Assembly (NCBI GenBank): GCA_902628495.1
Contig: CACONH010000001.1
Span: 1-64,000, forward strand
Origin: an uncultured Pelagibacteraceae bacterium
Lineage (GTDB): Bacteria; Pseudomonadota; Alphaproteobacteria; Pelagibacterales; Pelagibacteraceae
Direction of reading: 5' to 3'
DNA: 64,000 bases
The notes beneath the pieces were generated by a model. The model made no database searches. It was not told the origin of the DNA and saw only the letters and a list, made by a program, of their open reading frames with translations. The number at the start of each line of letters is the position of its first letter. Within the stretch, counting starts at the first letter, position 1. Made by a program: the position numbers and the translations under genes. Below, piece after piece: positions 20,991 to 30,165 of this stretch.

Positions 20991-21922
20991 TAATTGATTT
21001 TTTTTGCTTTTTTTATATCAAGTTTTATTTGCTTTTTTAAATAATTTATATTTTTAAATTTTTTTTCACCTCTAATAAATTTTACAAATTCAACTCTAAT
21101 TCTTTTACCATACATTTTTTTATTAAAATTAAATATATTTACTTCTAGAAGTATTTTTTTTTGATTAAAAGTTGGTCTAAGCCCCAAGTTAGCAATTCCT
21201 TTATAAATCTTATTGTCTGACAATAAATTGACCTTAACGGCATAGACACCTAATTTTGATATTACATAGTTTTGCATTTCGATATTGCATGTGGGAAATC
21301 CAATTGTTTTTCCTAACTGTCTTCCTTTTTTAACAATCCCTTCAACAGTCCACAATCTATCTAGGTATTTATTAGCAGTATTTAAATTTCCATCTTGTAA
21401 CAACTTTCTTATTAATGACGATGAAACCACTTTATTTTTTATTTTAAGTGGCGAAGGTTTTATAACTTTATAATTATATGTTTTTTGATACCTTTGTAAT
21501 AATTTTACGTCTCCTTCCCTTTTATTACCAAATTTGAAATTGTTGCTCACATATATATATTTCATTCCAATTTTTTTGATTAAGATATTCTTGATAAAAT
21601 CATTACACTTTATTTTTGAAAATTTTTTATTAAATTTTTGGTTAATAACAAAATCCACATTAAAATTCTTAAGTATTCTAATTTTTTCATTAAGATTAGA
21701 AATTCTATAATTTAATAAACCTTTAGAAAAAAACATTTTTGGAATTGGATCAAAAGTAAAAACTCCTATTTTTAGTTTTGATTTAGATTTTAATTTTTTT
21801 GCCTTTTCAAAAAGTTTTCGATGTCCCAAATGTAATCCATCGAAACTTCCAATCAAAATAATTGAACCTTTGTCTTTATTTTTGATATTAAAATTTTTAT
21901 ATAAATTTATTTTTTTTACCAT
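20990..21922 (-). CDS. ribF: Bifunctional riboflavin kinase/FAD synthetase
   Basis: RibF converts riboflavin to FMN and FMN to FAD. The 310-residue protein has an N-terminal nucleotidyltransferase domain with GSFDGLHLGHRKL (about residues 26-38). Its C-terminal flavokinase domain contains GRQLGKTIGFPTCNI and GIANLGLRPTF. It is among the most lysine- and isoleucine-rich proteins in the window. It overlaps the downstream ileS by one base and the upstream HAD gene by 7 bases; ribF-ileS-lspA linkage is a recurrent bacterial arrangement. Confidence 0.95.
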   Translation of the reverse strand: MVKKINLYKNFNIKNKDKGSIILIGSFDGLHLGHRKLFEKAKKLKSKSKLKIGVFTFDPIPKMFFSKGLLNYRISNLNEKIRILKNFNVDFVINQKFNKKFSKIKCNDFIKNILIKKIGMKYIYVSNNFKFGNKREGDVKLLQRYQKTYNYKVIKPSPLKIKNKVVSSSLIRKLLQDGNLNTANKYLDRLWTVEGIVKKGRQLGKTIGFPTCNIEMQNYVISKLGVYAVKVNLLSDNKIYKGIANLGLRPTFNQKKILLEVNIFNFNKKMYGKRIRVEFVKFIRGEKKFKNINYLKKQIKLDIKKAKKIN

Positions 21923-22725
21923 ACTAAACTTTTTTGAGTGTAATCGATATCTACATCATATTTCTTTTTTAATTCATCAATATTGTTTTCATTTTTGTGG
22001 ATACCATTCATGATAAACAGTGATTTAAAATTTTGGACATTAGCACCTTTAATATCTGTATTTAAATTATCTCCAATGCAAAGAATATTTTTCTTTTTAA
22101 TGTCTGCTGATTGGGTGTAAATTAGCGGATAAGGTTTGCCAAAATATTCCACGTCTCCGCCAAGATCTTCAAAAATTTTAGCTACAGAACCAGCGCAAAA
22201 TTCTCTATTGCTTCCTCTATCAACAACTAGATCTGGGTTGGTGCAAACCATTTTTTTATCTATTTTATTTTTAAGTAGATTTTTATAGTAGTCTAAATTT
22301 TCTGAAAAATTATCATATAATCCTGTACAAATAATAAAATCAGACTCATCTAAGTTATTTACTTTAAATTCTTCAAAAGACTTAAATAAATCAAAGTCAC
22401 GTGGAGGGCCAACATGAAAGAACTTCAAAGCTTTATATTTAGACTTCAAATATTTCAAAGCTACTTCACCAGAAGTAGATACCTTTTTACATTTACTTTG
22501 ATCTAATCCCAGATTCTTTAGAAAGTTTATAACAGTATTATTTGGTCTTGGAGCATTTGTTAGCAAAATATATTCTTTTTTGGACTGCTCAAGTTTATCA
22601 AGTACATTGATAGACTCTTTATATAATTTAATTCCATTATGCAGGACGCCCCAAATATCAATAAACAATAAGTCAATATCATTTATTATAGATTTAAGAC
22701 CTGTTTTATCTAAATTTACGGTCAT
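21916..22725 (-). CDS. HAD-superfamily phosphatase, class IIA (TIGR01459-like)
   Basis: A 269-residue HAD hydrolase with motif I FIDIWGVLHNG, the threonine motif LLTNAPRP, and the late GDNLNTDIKGAN motif. It fits the alphaproteobacterial class IIA group near NagD, with undefined small-phosphate substrates. I chose the ATG at 22725 (MTVNLDKTG) because motif I then lies at the usual distance from the N-terminus and the groES promoter region stays free. An in-frame ATG at 22830 would give 304 residues and run to 19 bases from groES. It overlaps ribF by 7 bases. Confidence 0.82.
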   Translation of the reverse strand: MTVNLDKTGLKSIINDIDLLFIDIWGVLHNGIKLYKESINVLDKLEQSKKEYILLTNAPRPNNTVINFLKNLGLDQSKCKKVSTSGEVALKYLKSKYKALKFFHVGPPRDFDLFKSFEEFKVNNLDESDFIICTGLYDNFSENLDYYKNLLKNKIDKKMVCTNPDLVVDRGSNREFCAGSVAKIFEDLGGDVEYFGKPYPLIYTQSADIKKKNILCIGDNLNTDIKGANVQNFKSLFIMNGIHKNENNIDELKKKYDVDIDYTQKSLVW

Positions 22726-22793
22726 CAGTGAGATATAGCTTAAAAATCTGTTAATTTCTTTGGTTTTTTTTACTATATATTTTTTTTCAGCAT

Positions 22794-22822
22794 CTTGAAA
22801 AATTAAGGCAATAAGACTATAT
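22794..22822 (+). promoter_or_regulatory. Candidate sigma-32 (RpoH) promoter of groESL
   Basis: A CTTGAA box (22794-22799) is followed after 17 bases by CTATAT (22817-22822). This resembles the alphaproteobacterial heat-shock consensus (CTTG with a C-T-A-T-rich -10). The position, 27 bases before the groES start, leaves a leader with a good ribosome-binding site. No CIRCE inverted repeat is visible, so positive control by RpoH rather than HrcA repression is inferred. Confidence 0.55.
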
Positions 22823-22835
22823 GACCTCAATATTT

Positions 22836-22842
22836 AAAGGAG
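22836..22842 (+). promoter_or_regulatory. Strong ribosome-binding site of groES
   Basis: The sequence AAAGGAG lies six bases before the groES ATG at 22849. Such clear Shine-Dalgarno sites are uncommon in this window, so it marks a highly translated message and fixes the start. Confidence 0.8.
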
Positions 22843-22848
22843 TAATTT

Positions 22849-23142
22849 ATGAAATTTAAACCTCTGCATGATAGAGTTCTAATAGAAGTTCTTGATAGTA
22901 GCGAAAAAACTGCTGGTGGAATAATTATACCTGACTCTGCGCAAGAAAAACCTCAAGAGGGAAAGGTAGTGGCTGTTGGTGGTGGTTCTAAAACTGAAGA
23001 TGGCAAGATTATACCAATGGATGTAAAAGTCGGGGACAAAGTTTTATTTGGTAAGTGGTCTGGAACTGAAGTTAAAATAGATGGAAAAGAATACAGCATA
23101 ATGAAAGAATCGGACATTATGGGTATTTCAACCTCAAAATAA
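22849..23142 (+). CDS. groES: Co-chaperonin GroES (Hsp10)
   Basis: The 97-residue cap protein of the GroEL folding chamber. It opens [15 protein letters not shown] and holds the mobile-loop region [22 protein letters not shown] used to bind GroEL, then the conserved [16 protein letters not shown] strong ribosome-binding site precedes it, and groEL follows after 23 bases. Codon use appears less extreme than in neighbouring genes, as expected for a highly expressed protein. Length and motifs are standard. Confidence 0.98.
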   Translation: MKFKPLHDRVLIEVLDSSEKTAGGIIIPDSAQEKPQEGKVVAVGGGSKTEDGKIIPMDVKVGDKVLFGKWSGTEVKIDGKEYSIMKESDIMGISTSK

Positions 23143-23150
23143 TATTTATT

Positions 23151-23156
23151 AAGGAG
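23151..23156 (+). promoter_or_regulatory. Strong ribosome-binding site of groEL
   Basis: AAGGAG lies nine bases before the groEL ATG at 23166, between the groES stop and groEL. It supports high-level, independent initiation on the shared message. Confidence 0.75.
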
Positions 23157-23159
23157 TAA

Positions 23160-24827
<1,668 letters not shown>

Positions 24828-24853
24828 TTTCCGAAATTTCATTTAAAAAATTT

Positions 24854-24882
24854 AAAGGGCAGATTTTTCTGCCCTTTTTTTT
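24854..24882 (+). terminator. Rho-independent terminator after groEL (bidirectional)
   Basis: A perfect 10-bp inverted repeat, AAAGGGCAGA (24854-24863) and TCTGCCCTTT (24868-24877), encloses a TTTT loop and runs into a T tract to 24882. It is the clearest terminator in the window. It can also serve the convergent gene that stops at 24884, whose transcript meets a T-rich stretch on the other side. Confidence 0.9.
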
Positions 24883-24883
24883 A

Positions 24884-25582
24884 TCAGAAATTTTTAAGTG
24901 CTTTATTATACTCCTTGGATTTTTTAAAACTCTCAATTATAGACTCACTCTTTGAAGAAGCCTTTATTTTTTGCCTCAAAGGATAGATAACTGATAATAT
25001 AAGAATTATAGAAGCAAGTGACGGTTCTATTGATCCCATTACTATTATCGCTCCCCATACAGACAACCAGTATTTCCACCAAAATTTACTTCCTTTTTTT
25101 AAAGTTGAGAATGTTCCATAATTTTCCAACGATTTATTAAAAAAGGATTTTGGATTATTGCAAGCCAAGTTTAAATTCTTTCTTATGTCGGGGTAATCAC
25201 TTTCATTTAAAATAATAGAGTAGAAATCACTACCAGCATAAAATTCAACTATACTAGTCTCTACTTGTTCAATTTTATCTCTGCCAGACTCAGCCAGTCT
25301 CTGACTAGTTGCAATTCTTCGACCTACATCTTTTTGATCTTTATTTATAGCGACCATATAGGCTGCAAATTTTGCATAAGCTGATCCTTTCACATATTTA
25401 TCAATTATTTTTTTTTTTACGGTGAATCTTTTTATTTTTTTATAATTATAGCCTTTGTTTATTTCATTAAATTTAATGAATAAACCTTTGTCATCAAAAC
25501 TAAAAACCACTTTTCCACTTACACGGCCTTCATTAACATCACCGGTGCCGATGTACACATAATAATTGTTCATGAATGACAT
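24884..25582 (-). CDS. Uncharacterised protein with C-terminal membrane segment
   Basis: I do not recognise this 232-residue protein. The N-terminal part (about residues 1-150) is soluble and mixed, beginning MSFMNNYYVYIGTGDVNEGRVSGKV, with a beta-like opening and a charged helical stretch around 85-110. From about 165, WWKYWLSVWGAIIVMGSIEPSLASIILILSVIYPLR suggests one hairpin of two membrane helices, and the tail is charged. A second ATG at 25573 (MNNYYV) is possible and would better suit the promoter seen upstream. It ends beside the groEL terminator and is isolated from its neighbours by a terminator on each side. Confidence 0.7.
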   Translation of the reverse strand: MSFMNNYYVYIGTGDVNEGRVSGKVVFSFDDKGLFIKFNEINKGYNYKKIKRFTVKKKIIDKYVKGSAYAKFAAYMVAINKDQKDVGRRIATSQRLAESGRDKIEQVETSIVEFYAGSDFYSIILNESDYPDIRKNLNLACNNPKSFFNKSLENYGTFSTLKKGSKFWWKYWLSVWGAIIVMGSIEPSLASIILILSVIYPLRQKIKASSKSESIIESFKKSKEYNKALKNF

Positions 25583-25588
25583 AAACTT

Positions 25589-25617
25589 AACTTAGTAAAT
25601 CTAAGATTTATTGTCAA
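25589..25617 (-). promoter_or_regulatory. Candidate sigma-70 promoter with palindrome in its spacer
   Basis: On the minus strand a perfect TTGACA (25617-25612) is followed by 17 bases and a weak TAAGTT (25594-25589), just upstream of the uncharacterised gene starting at 25582 or 25573. The spacer is almost filled by a perfect 7-bp inverted repeat around one base, TAAATCTTAGATTTA (25596-25610). That placement would suit a repressor operator. The -10 box is poor, so this is tentative. Confidence 0.35.
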
Positions 25618-25674
25618 AAAAATTGAATTAAAATACCTTAAGAAAATACCCTAAACAATATACTAAACAAAATT

Positions 25675-25709
25675 AAAACCCCTAGAACGAAAGTTTTAGG
25701 GGTTTTTTT
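25675..25709. terminator. Hairpin terminator between two minus-strand genes
   Basis: AAAACCCCTA (25675-25684) pairs with TAGGGGTTTT (25697-25706); inside, AAC and GTT close a GAAA loop across one G-T pair. On the plus strand a run of seven T follows from 25703, a strong terminator shape. On the minus strand the same stem is followed by TTTTAATTTT and would end the transcript of the methyltransferase gene stopping at 25721. No plus-strand gene lies just upstream. Confidence 0.75.
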
Positions 25710-25720
25710 ATTTTGAAATA

Positions 25721-26614
25721 TCAAATTTTTCTGCCAATTACTTTTAATTGATCTCCATTAATTAAGTCTAATAGATTTAAAGAAAATTCAATTATACGTG
25801 CAAATATGTTTTTAAAATTAAGTCTGATTATGTCTTTTAAAAATAAAAAAGGTAATTTAAAAAAATTTCTTATTAATCTTCTAATCTCTACAAAAGAAAA
25901 ATCATCTATTTCGACTATATCAAAACCTGATTTATTAAGCATTATTTTTGTAGACTTTTTGGAAAAAAAATGAAGATGAGATAATGGGGCCACCATTGAC
26001 CATTTTTCTTTAAGGATTCTAGATTTGAATGACTCTGAGTGTGGGAAAGTCAAAAAAATTTGACCATTTTTTTTCATTTTTTTATTTATATTTTTTAAAG
26101 TTTGGATTGGATTTTCAACATGTTCTAATACATCAAATGCTGAAACAATATCATTATTATTTTTAATTTGATTAAGGTTCTTTTTAATTCCTTTTAATTT
26201 AACAAAAGATCTTGGTTCAAGTCCTTGACAAGTCCATCCTTTTAATAAAAAAGTTTTGTAAAGTCTGCATAATCCTGGACCAACTTCAAAAAATCTACCT
26301 TTAGTAATATTCACATGTTTAAAAATCCAATGATCATTTTGAGGTAAAATATCTTTAAAACCATAAGTTATAAAATTTTTTTTTTGTTTTAATTCGTATT
26401 CTGTTCCACCGAAGACTAAGGGTGAGTCCTTTTCGTAAAGTATATTTAGTATATCTTGGCTCGGAAATTTTGAAATAAATCTATGTGAGCAATTTTGACA
26501 TTTCATTAAATCAAACTTTTTGTTAATTTCTTTTAAATGATTTTTAATAGGTGCTATTTTTTTGATATTATTATTTTGACAGATTGGGCATTTGATAATT
26601 TTTCTTAATTTCAT
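25721..26614 (-). CDS. SAM-dependent methyltransferase with N-terminal zinc ribbon
   Basis: A 297-residue class I methyltransferase. The N-terminus carries two CxxC pairs, Cys9/Cys12 (KCPICQNN) and Cys39/Cys42 (KCQNCSHRF), forming a probable zinc ribbon. The SAM-binding region follows with GRFFEVGPGLCRL at about residue 105 and FDVLEHVENP, typical of Methyltransf_23-like enzymes. Proteins with this layout often methylate sugars or small metabolites, but the substrate is unknown. It stands alone: a terminator follows it, and a possible leader peptide with a hairpin precedes it. Confidence 0.82.
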   Translation of the reverse strand: MKLRKIIKCPICQNNNIKKIAPIKNHLKEINKKFDLMKCQNCSHRFISKFPSQDILNILYEKDSPLVFGGTEYELKQKKNFITYGFKDILPQNDHWIFKHVNITKGRFFEVGPGLCRLYKTFLLKGWTCQGLEPRSFVKLKGIKKNLNQIKNNNDIVSAFDVLEHVENPIQTLKNINKKMKKNGQIFLTFPHSESFKSRILKEKWSMVAPLSHLHFFSKKSTKIMLNKSGFDIVEIDDFSFVEIRRLIRNFFKLPFLFLKDIIRLNFKNIFARIIEFSLNLLDLINGDQLKVIGRKI

Positions 26615-26637
26615 ATTTCTATTTTTTTAAATTTAAT

Positions 26638-26659
26638 ACTTTCATGGTGGTCTGAAAGT
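26638..26659 (-). promoter_or_regulatory. Hairpin in the leader of the methyltransferase gene
   Basis: ACTTTCA and TGAAAGT form a perfect 7-bp stem (26638-26644 with 26653-26659) around an 8-base loop. On the minus strand it ends 23 bases before the methyltransferase start. It covers the last codons and stop of a 19-codon open frame, so a ribosome on that frame would open the stem. Function is inferred only. Confidence 0.4.
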
Positions 26660-26701
26660 TGTTCTTACGAATTTATGTAGTCTTTTTCTAATTAACCACA
26701 T
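26642..26701 (-). CDS. Candidate leader peptide of 19 residues
   Basis: A short open frame reads MWLIRKRLHKFVRTTFRPP and then TGA. It is strongly basic (six Arg or Lys plus His) and ends in Arg-Pro-Pro at the stop, a kind of ending that can slow or stall ribosomes. Its 3' end lies inside a 7-bp hairpin, and the methyltransferase gene starts 27 bases after its stop. No ribosome-binding site is obvious. Such short frames arise by chance in AT-rich DNA, although the run of Arg and Pro codons is unusual for this composition. I keep it as a candidate. Confidence 0.3.
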   Translation of the reverse strand: MWLIRKRLHKFVRTTFRPP

Positions 26702-26736
26702 TCTGAGACTTTATTAAATAGCTAGGTTGTATTCAA

Positions 26737-27114
26737 TTATTTTCTTTTCTTTGATAATCCAAGTTTATCGCTGTGTCTTAGTCTTAATACAACTATTGCA
26801 ATAGCTATGAATACAATTGCTAAAGACTCATACAATAGTTGTGAAGCGTCCATCTCTTTTCCCTGTAGAATTATAAATCTTGATAAAGCTGTTATTGCAA
26901 TTAAAAGGGGTAAAGTAATACTAATCGATTGCTCGTCCCAAAAAACACGTACCATTGCTAAAACCTCTAGATATAAAAACATAAGTAATAAGTCTGCTAA
27001 TGTAACAGTTTGATTGATAAACATGTTTCGTATTTCTAACAAGACCGCAAGAACTGTACATATAAGTATAACTGCAAGTAAAATTAGCTGAATATTTTTA
27101 ACTAAATCTTTCAC
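26737..27114 (-). CDS. PsiE family membrane protein
   Basis: The 125-residue protein has four membrane helices and the PsiE-like pattern LLLMFLYLEVLAMVRVFW followed by LPLLIAITALSRFIIL. The family takes its name from the phosphate-starvation-inducible E. coli gene; its biochemical function is unknown. Nothing resembling a Pho box was recognised upstream. It follows a three-helix membrane protein (27151-27609) and the YczE-type protein on the same strand with short gaps, so these membrane proteins may be cotranscribed. Confidence 0.8.
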   Translation of the reverse strand: MKDLVKNIQLILLAVILICTVLAVLLEIRNMFINQTVTLADLLLMFLYLEVLAMVRVFWDEQSISITLPLLIAITALSRFIILQGKEMDASQLLYESLAIVFIAIAIVVLRLRHSDKLGLSKKRK

Positions 27115-27150
27115 ACTTATAACTTAGTTGATTCTCTAAAAAATAAGAAG

Positions 27151-27609
27151 CTATTTATTCTTGTCCTTTTGAGTGAACGGTAACCATTTTTCAAAAGCTG
27201 ATTTATCAGGTCCATCATACTTTATTTCGTATGAGTTTGTTCTAGTTAAAACTTCGATACCTTTGGAAAATATGAATATAAACATTAAAATAAATATTAA
27301 AGACATGATTTTAAACGGATTAAAATTTTTAGTCTTAAAAACACTAACCGATTGTGCTTCAGCGTTATGAAATTGTTTAAAAGTATAATAAACAGCAAAA
27401 ATTATACCAGCGTGAGCTAAAAAAACTCCAGCCCATCCAAATATAAAAGTTGTATATGAAAATATATATAAGCTAAATACTACCGACCAAATAAAACTTA
27501 AAACTAACAAAATTTGTAATCTAACTGTTTTTGGTAGTGCTCTTAAATCATTTTTACTATCATCAAATAGTATGTTTGCAGAATCAATCATGAATCTTTT
27601 AAGGGACAT
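27151..27609 (-). CDS. Uncharacterised three-helix membrane protein
   Basis: A 152-residue protein without a recognised family. After a polar N-terminus (MSLKRFMIDSANILFDDSKNDLRAL) come helices at about residues 32-51, 55-77 and 98-118. A polar C-terminal tail ending FTQKDKNK contains EIKYDGPDKSAFEKWLPF. The basic and acidic pattern suggests the N-terminus is cytoplasmic. It lies between psiE (36 bases downstream) and the YczE-type gene (30 bases upstream), all on the minus strand. No catalytic motif was seen. Confidence 0.75.
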   Translation of the reverse strand: MSLKRFMIDSANILFDDSKNDLRALPKTVRLQILLVLSFIWSVVFSLYIFSYTTFIFGWAGVFLAHAGIIFAVYYTFKQFHNAEAQSVSVFKTKNFNPFKIMSLIFILMFIFIFSKGIEVLTRTNSYEIKYDGPDKSAFEKWLPFTQKDKNK

Positions 27610-27639
27610 ACTACTATTTAAATATTTTAAACAAAAAAA

Positions 27640-28287
27640 TCAATTAAAGAATTTTCCCACTAAATATAATCCTAAAGCTACAGCGGGACCTATGCCAAAA
27701 GCAAAAAGTAATGTGCCAATTCCCACAGTGCCTCCTAAATACCACCCAATTGATACAACTAAAATTTCTAAAAACGCTCTTACAGATGCTATTGGAAAAT
27801 TTGTTTTTCTTTGTAAGCCTGTCATAAGACCATCTCTTGGTCCAGGCCCTAAGTTAGCAATTAAATAAAAACCAGTGCCCAATCCTACTAATAAAACTGA
27901 TGCTAAGGCTAATAACAGTTTATTAAAATATATTTCAGGGGTAGGAACAAATATTATACATACATCAATCATAGTAGCTATTATTAAAATATTAAATAAT
28001 GTTCCAAGACCTGGTTTTTGTTTAAGAAAAATCCATAAAAATAAAACAGAAACACTCACCATGAAAGTGACAAGGCCTACAGATATATCTGTATTAAGAG
28101 ATATTCCTTGAGCTAATACACTCCACGGAGATGCACCTGTAAATGAAACTATTAGCAAACCCTCACCTGCACCAAATAACGTTAATCCAAAAACTAAGAA
28201 AAAAATGGTTACTAGTTTTGGTCTTAAATTAAATGGGTTTTTAGAACTCCACGATTTTTTGGGAATTTTTTTTATAGTTAAAAACAT
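27640..28287 (-). CDS. YczE/YitT-type integral membrane protein
   Basis: The 215-residue protein has six likely membrane segments. Its pattern matches the YczE/YyaS/YitT group: FGAGEGLLIVSFTGASPWSVLAQGIS in the first third and the conserved YLIANLGPGPRDGLMTGL in the second half, followed by RAFLEILVVSIGWYLGGTVGIGTLLFA. The function of this family is not established. Its start is 32 bases from the divergent secreted protein at 28320, so the two promoters must be interleaved. Confidence 0.78.
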   Translation of the reverse strand: MFLTIKKIPKKSWSSKNPFNLRPKLVTIFFLVFGLTLFGAGEGLLIVSFTGASPWSVLAQGISLNTDISVGLVTFMVSVSVLFLWIFLKQKPGLGTLFNILIIATMIDVCIIFVPTPEIYFNKLLLALASVLLVGLGTGFYLIANLGPGPRDGLMTGLQRKTNFPIASVRAFLEILVVSIGWYLGGTVGIGTLLFAFGIGPAVALGLYLVGKFFN

Positions 28288-28319
28288 AATTAATTATTAG
28301 AATACAATTTTATCTTAAA

Positions 28320-29021
28320 ATGAATATAATTACTAAAACATTACTTCTTACCATAATAATAATATTTTTCCCCCTCAAATCTTTTGCACATGTAGAACAT
28401 TATGAAAAAGTTGAAAAATTTTTGATGGAAATTTTTAAAGATGGAAAAAAGATTGGTTTTAATAATTATATTTTTAAAAAGAATAAAAAAAATTTAGAAA
28501 TAGATAATAAGACAGAATTTAATGTTTCTATATTAGGATTTAACGCCTTTTCAATTAAAGGAGCTAGCAAAGAAGTTTATAAAAATAACAAACTTGTTAG
28601 TTTTAAATCAGATACTTTACAAAATAAAAAAAAAAAATTTGTTGATTTATATTTAGATGAAAGTAAAGAAAGTTATTTTATCAAGGGATCTTCTTATTCT
28701 GGTAAGGTTGATTTGGATATAGTAATTGGTAGCTGGTGGAATCATAAAATAATCCAAACTGAAAAAAACATAAGTCCGGTTTCAGGAAGTATAAACAAAC
28801 AAACTATAAATTTTATAAAAAAAGAAAAAATAAACTTGTATGGTAAAGTTTTTGATGCCAGGCATTTTGTAATTTTATCTAAAAGACTTAATAAAGAAGA
28901 CAGTGAAGAACGCAGATATGATGTGTGGTTAGATATAAATACTAATCATATTTTAAAAATGACATACTCAAAGTATGGTTTATGGGAATATAAATTAAAA
29001 AAAGTTATTTATTCAAAATAA
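28320..29021 (+). CDS. Secreted protein resembling DUF6134
   Basis: A 233-residue protein with a signal peptide (about residues 1-23, cleavage after KSFAH or nearby). A beta-rich domain follows, with repeated short strands such as FLMEIFKDGKKIGFNNYIF and ASKEVYKNNKLVSFKSDT. This resembles DUF6134, a periplasmic family of unknown function with a lipocalin-like barrel feel. There are no cysteines for lipidation. It runs alone on the plus strand and ends 4 bases from the convergent lysine-rich gene. The family call is moderate. Confidence 0.65.
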   Translation: MNIITKTLLLTIIIIFFPLKSFAHVEHYEKVEKFLMEIFKDGKKIGFNNYIFKKNKKNLEIDNKTEFNVSILGFNAFSIKGASKEVYKNNKLVSFKSDTLQNKKKKFVDLYLDESKESYFIKGSSYSGKVDLDIVIGSWWNHKIIQTEKNISPVSGSINKQTINFIKKEKINLYGKVFDARHFVILSKRLNKEDSEERRYDVWLDINTNHILKMTYSKYGLWEYKLKKVIYSK

Positions 29022-29025
29022 TTAT

Positions 29026-30165
29026 TTAGTTTGTCTTGCTTCTCTCTCTAGAAATCAATTGGGTTAATGAGTCTACCATTAAGTCTGATGCGGTAAATAT
29101 ATCTGTGGACTTAAATTCGTGAGAGTGATTTTTCTCTGGATTGCTTTTATCCTCAATAACTATATCACCACTTAGGGAATTATCTTTAATGTATATTAAG
29201 ATTAACCATTCCTCATCTTTCGAGTCATCTTTTTTAATAAAAATTTCACCTGTTTCAAACCTTCTGTCTATGCATCTAAAAATAGACATTTCTCTTGTTA
29301 GATGTCTTTTATTTAATTGAAAAACTAAACTGCTAGCGCTCCTGTAAAAACTTTCTAAAGAATTTTCAATTTTTTGTCTTGAGACTATGTAATCATGCTC
29401 TTTCTTTAAAAGTGAATCTCTATCATCTCTATCAGAAGTTTTTATACCTAACGCTTCTACTCTTTCTCTAATTTTCTGGTCTCTAATTAGTCTATATTTT
29501 TCTTTGAGTTTATCGATCCTGTCTTGCAAACCAGCATAATCTTCCCTTTGTTCTTTAAGTGAAATTTTTTCTAGTTTCTCTAATTCTTTTATTTCTCTAA
29601 CTCTAAATTTCTCAATCTGTTTTTGTAACTTTATTTCCTCTAAAAATTTTCTTTGTCTTTCAGATTGTTCTTGTCTAAGAATTGCTTGTTCTTTTCTAAG
29701 GAAATTTTTTAAATCTTTAGATCTTTGCTTTTCAAGCAAACTTTCTTCTTTTAATTGCTTTTGTTGAAGCTTTAATTGTAAATCTGCAGTTTCTAGTTCC
29801 TTTTGTTTTTCTTGTTGTTTGATTTTTTGCTCTTCCTCATATGCCTCTATTTTTAATCTCTGCTTTTCTTCTTTTATTAATGATTTGTATTGATCGATTT
29901 TATTATCAATAAAATCAAAGAAACTTTTTATTTTTTCTTCTAGATTAATCTTGAAATTATTTTTTATATTTGTTTTTATATTTTCTTGAAGCCTTAATAA
30001 ATTTACGAGAAAGTGGTTTTTTTTTGTAATTTTTTTACTTACATTTTTTTTTCTACTTAAGGCTTTTCTTTTTCTTTTTTTCTTTAATACTTTTTTTTTG
30101 ATGGAGCTCTTTTTTAATTTTTTCTTTTTTATTTTCTTAACTTTTTTTTTCTTTTTTTTTTTCAT
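29026..30165 (-). CDS. Lysine-rich coiled-coil protein of unknown function
   Basis: A 379-residue protein in three parts. Residues 1-50 are almost all lysine with a few Ile, Ser, Arg and Val (the first eight residues are Met and seven Lys). Residues about 85-240 form a long charged coiled coil rich in Glu, Gln, Lys and Leu. Residues about 250-379 look folded, with RHLTREMSIFRCIDRRFETGEIFI and EEWLILIYIKDNSLSGDIVIE. No signal peptide is present. The basic tail could bind nucleic acid, ribosomes or acidic lipids, but I recognise no family. The tail is encoded by A-rich runs prone to slippage. Confidence 0.75.
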   Translation of the reverse strand: MKKKKKKKVKKIKKKKLKKSSIKKKVLKKKRKRKALSRKKNVSKKITKKNHFLVNLLRLQENIKTNIKNNFKINLEEKIKSFFDFIDNKIDQYKSLIKEEKQRLKIEAYEEEQKIKQQEKQKELETADLQLKLQQKQLKEESLLEKQRSKDLKNFLRKEQAILRQEQSERQRKFLEEIKLQKQIEKFRVREIKELEKLEKISLKEQREDYAGLQDRIDKLKEKYRLIRDQKIRERVEALGIKTSDRDDRDSLLKKEHDYIVSRQKIENSLESFYRSASSLVFQLNKRHLTREMSIFRCIDRRFETGEIFIKKDDSKDEEWLILIYIKDNSLSGDIVIEDKSNPEKNHSHEFKSTDIFTASDLMVDSLTQLISRERSKTN

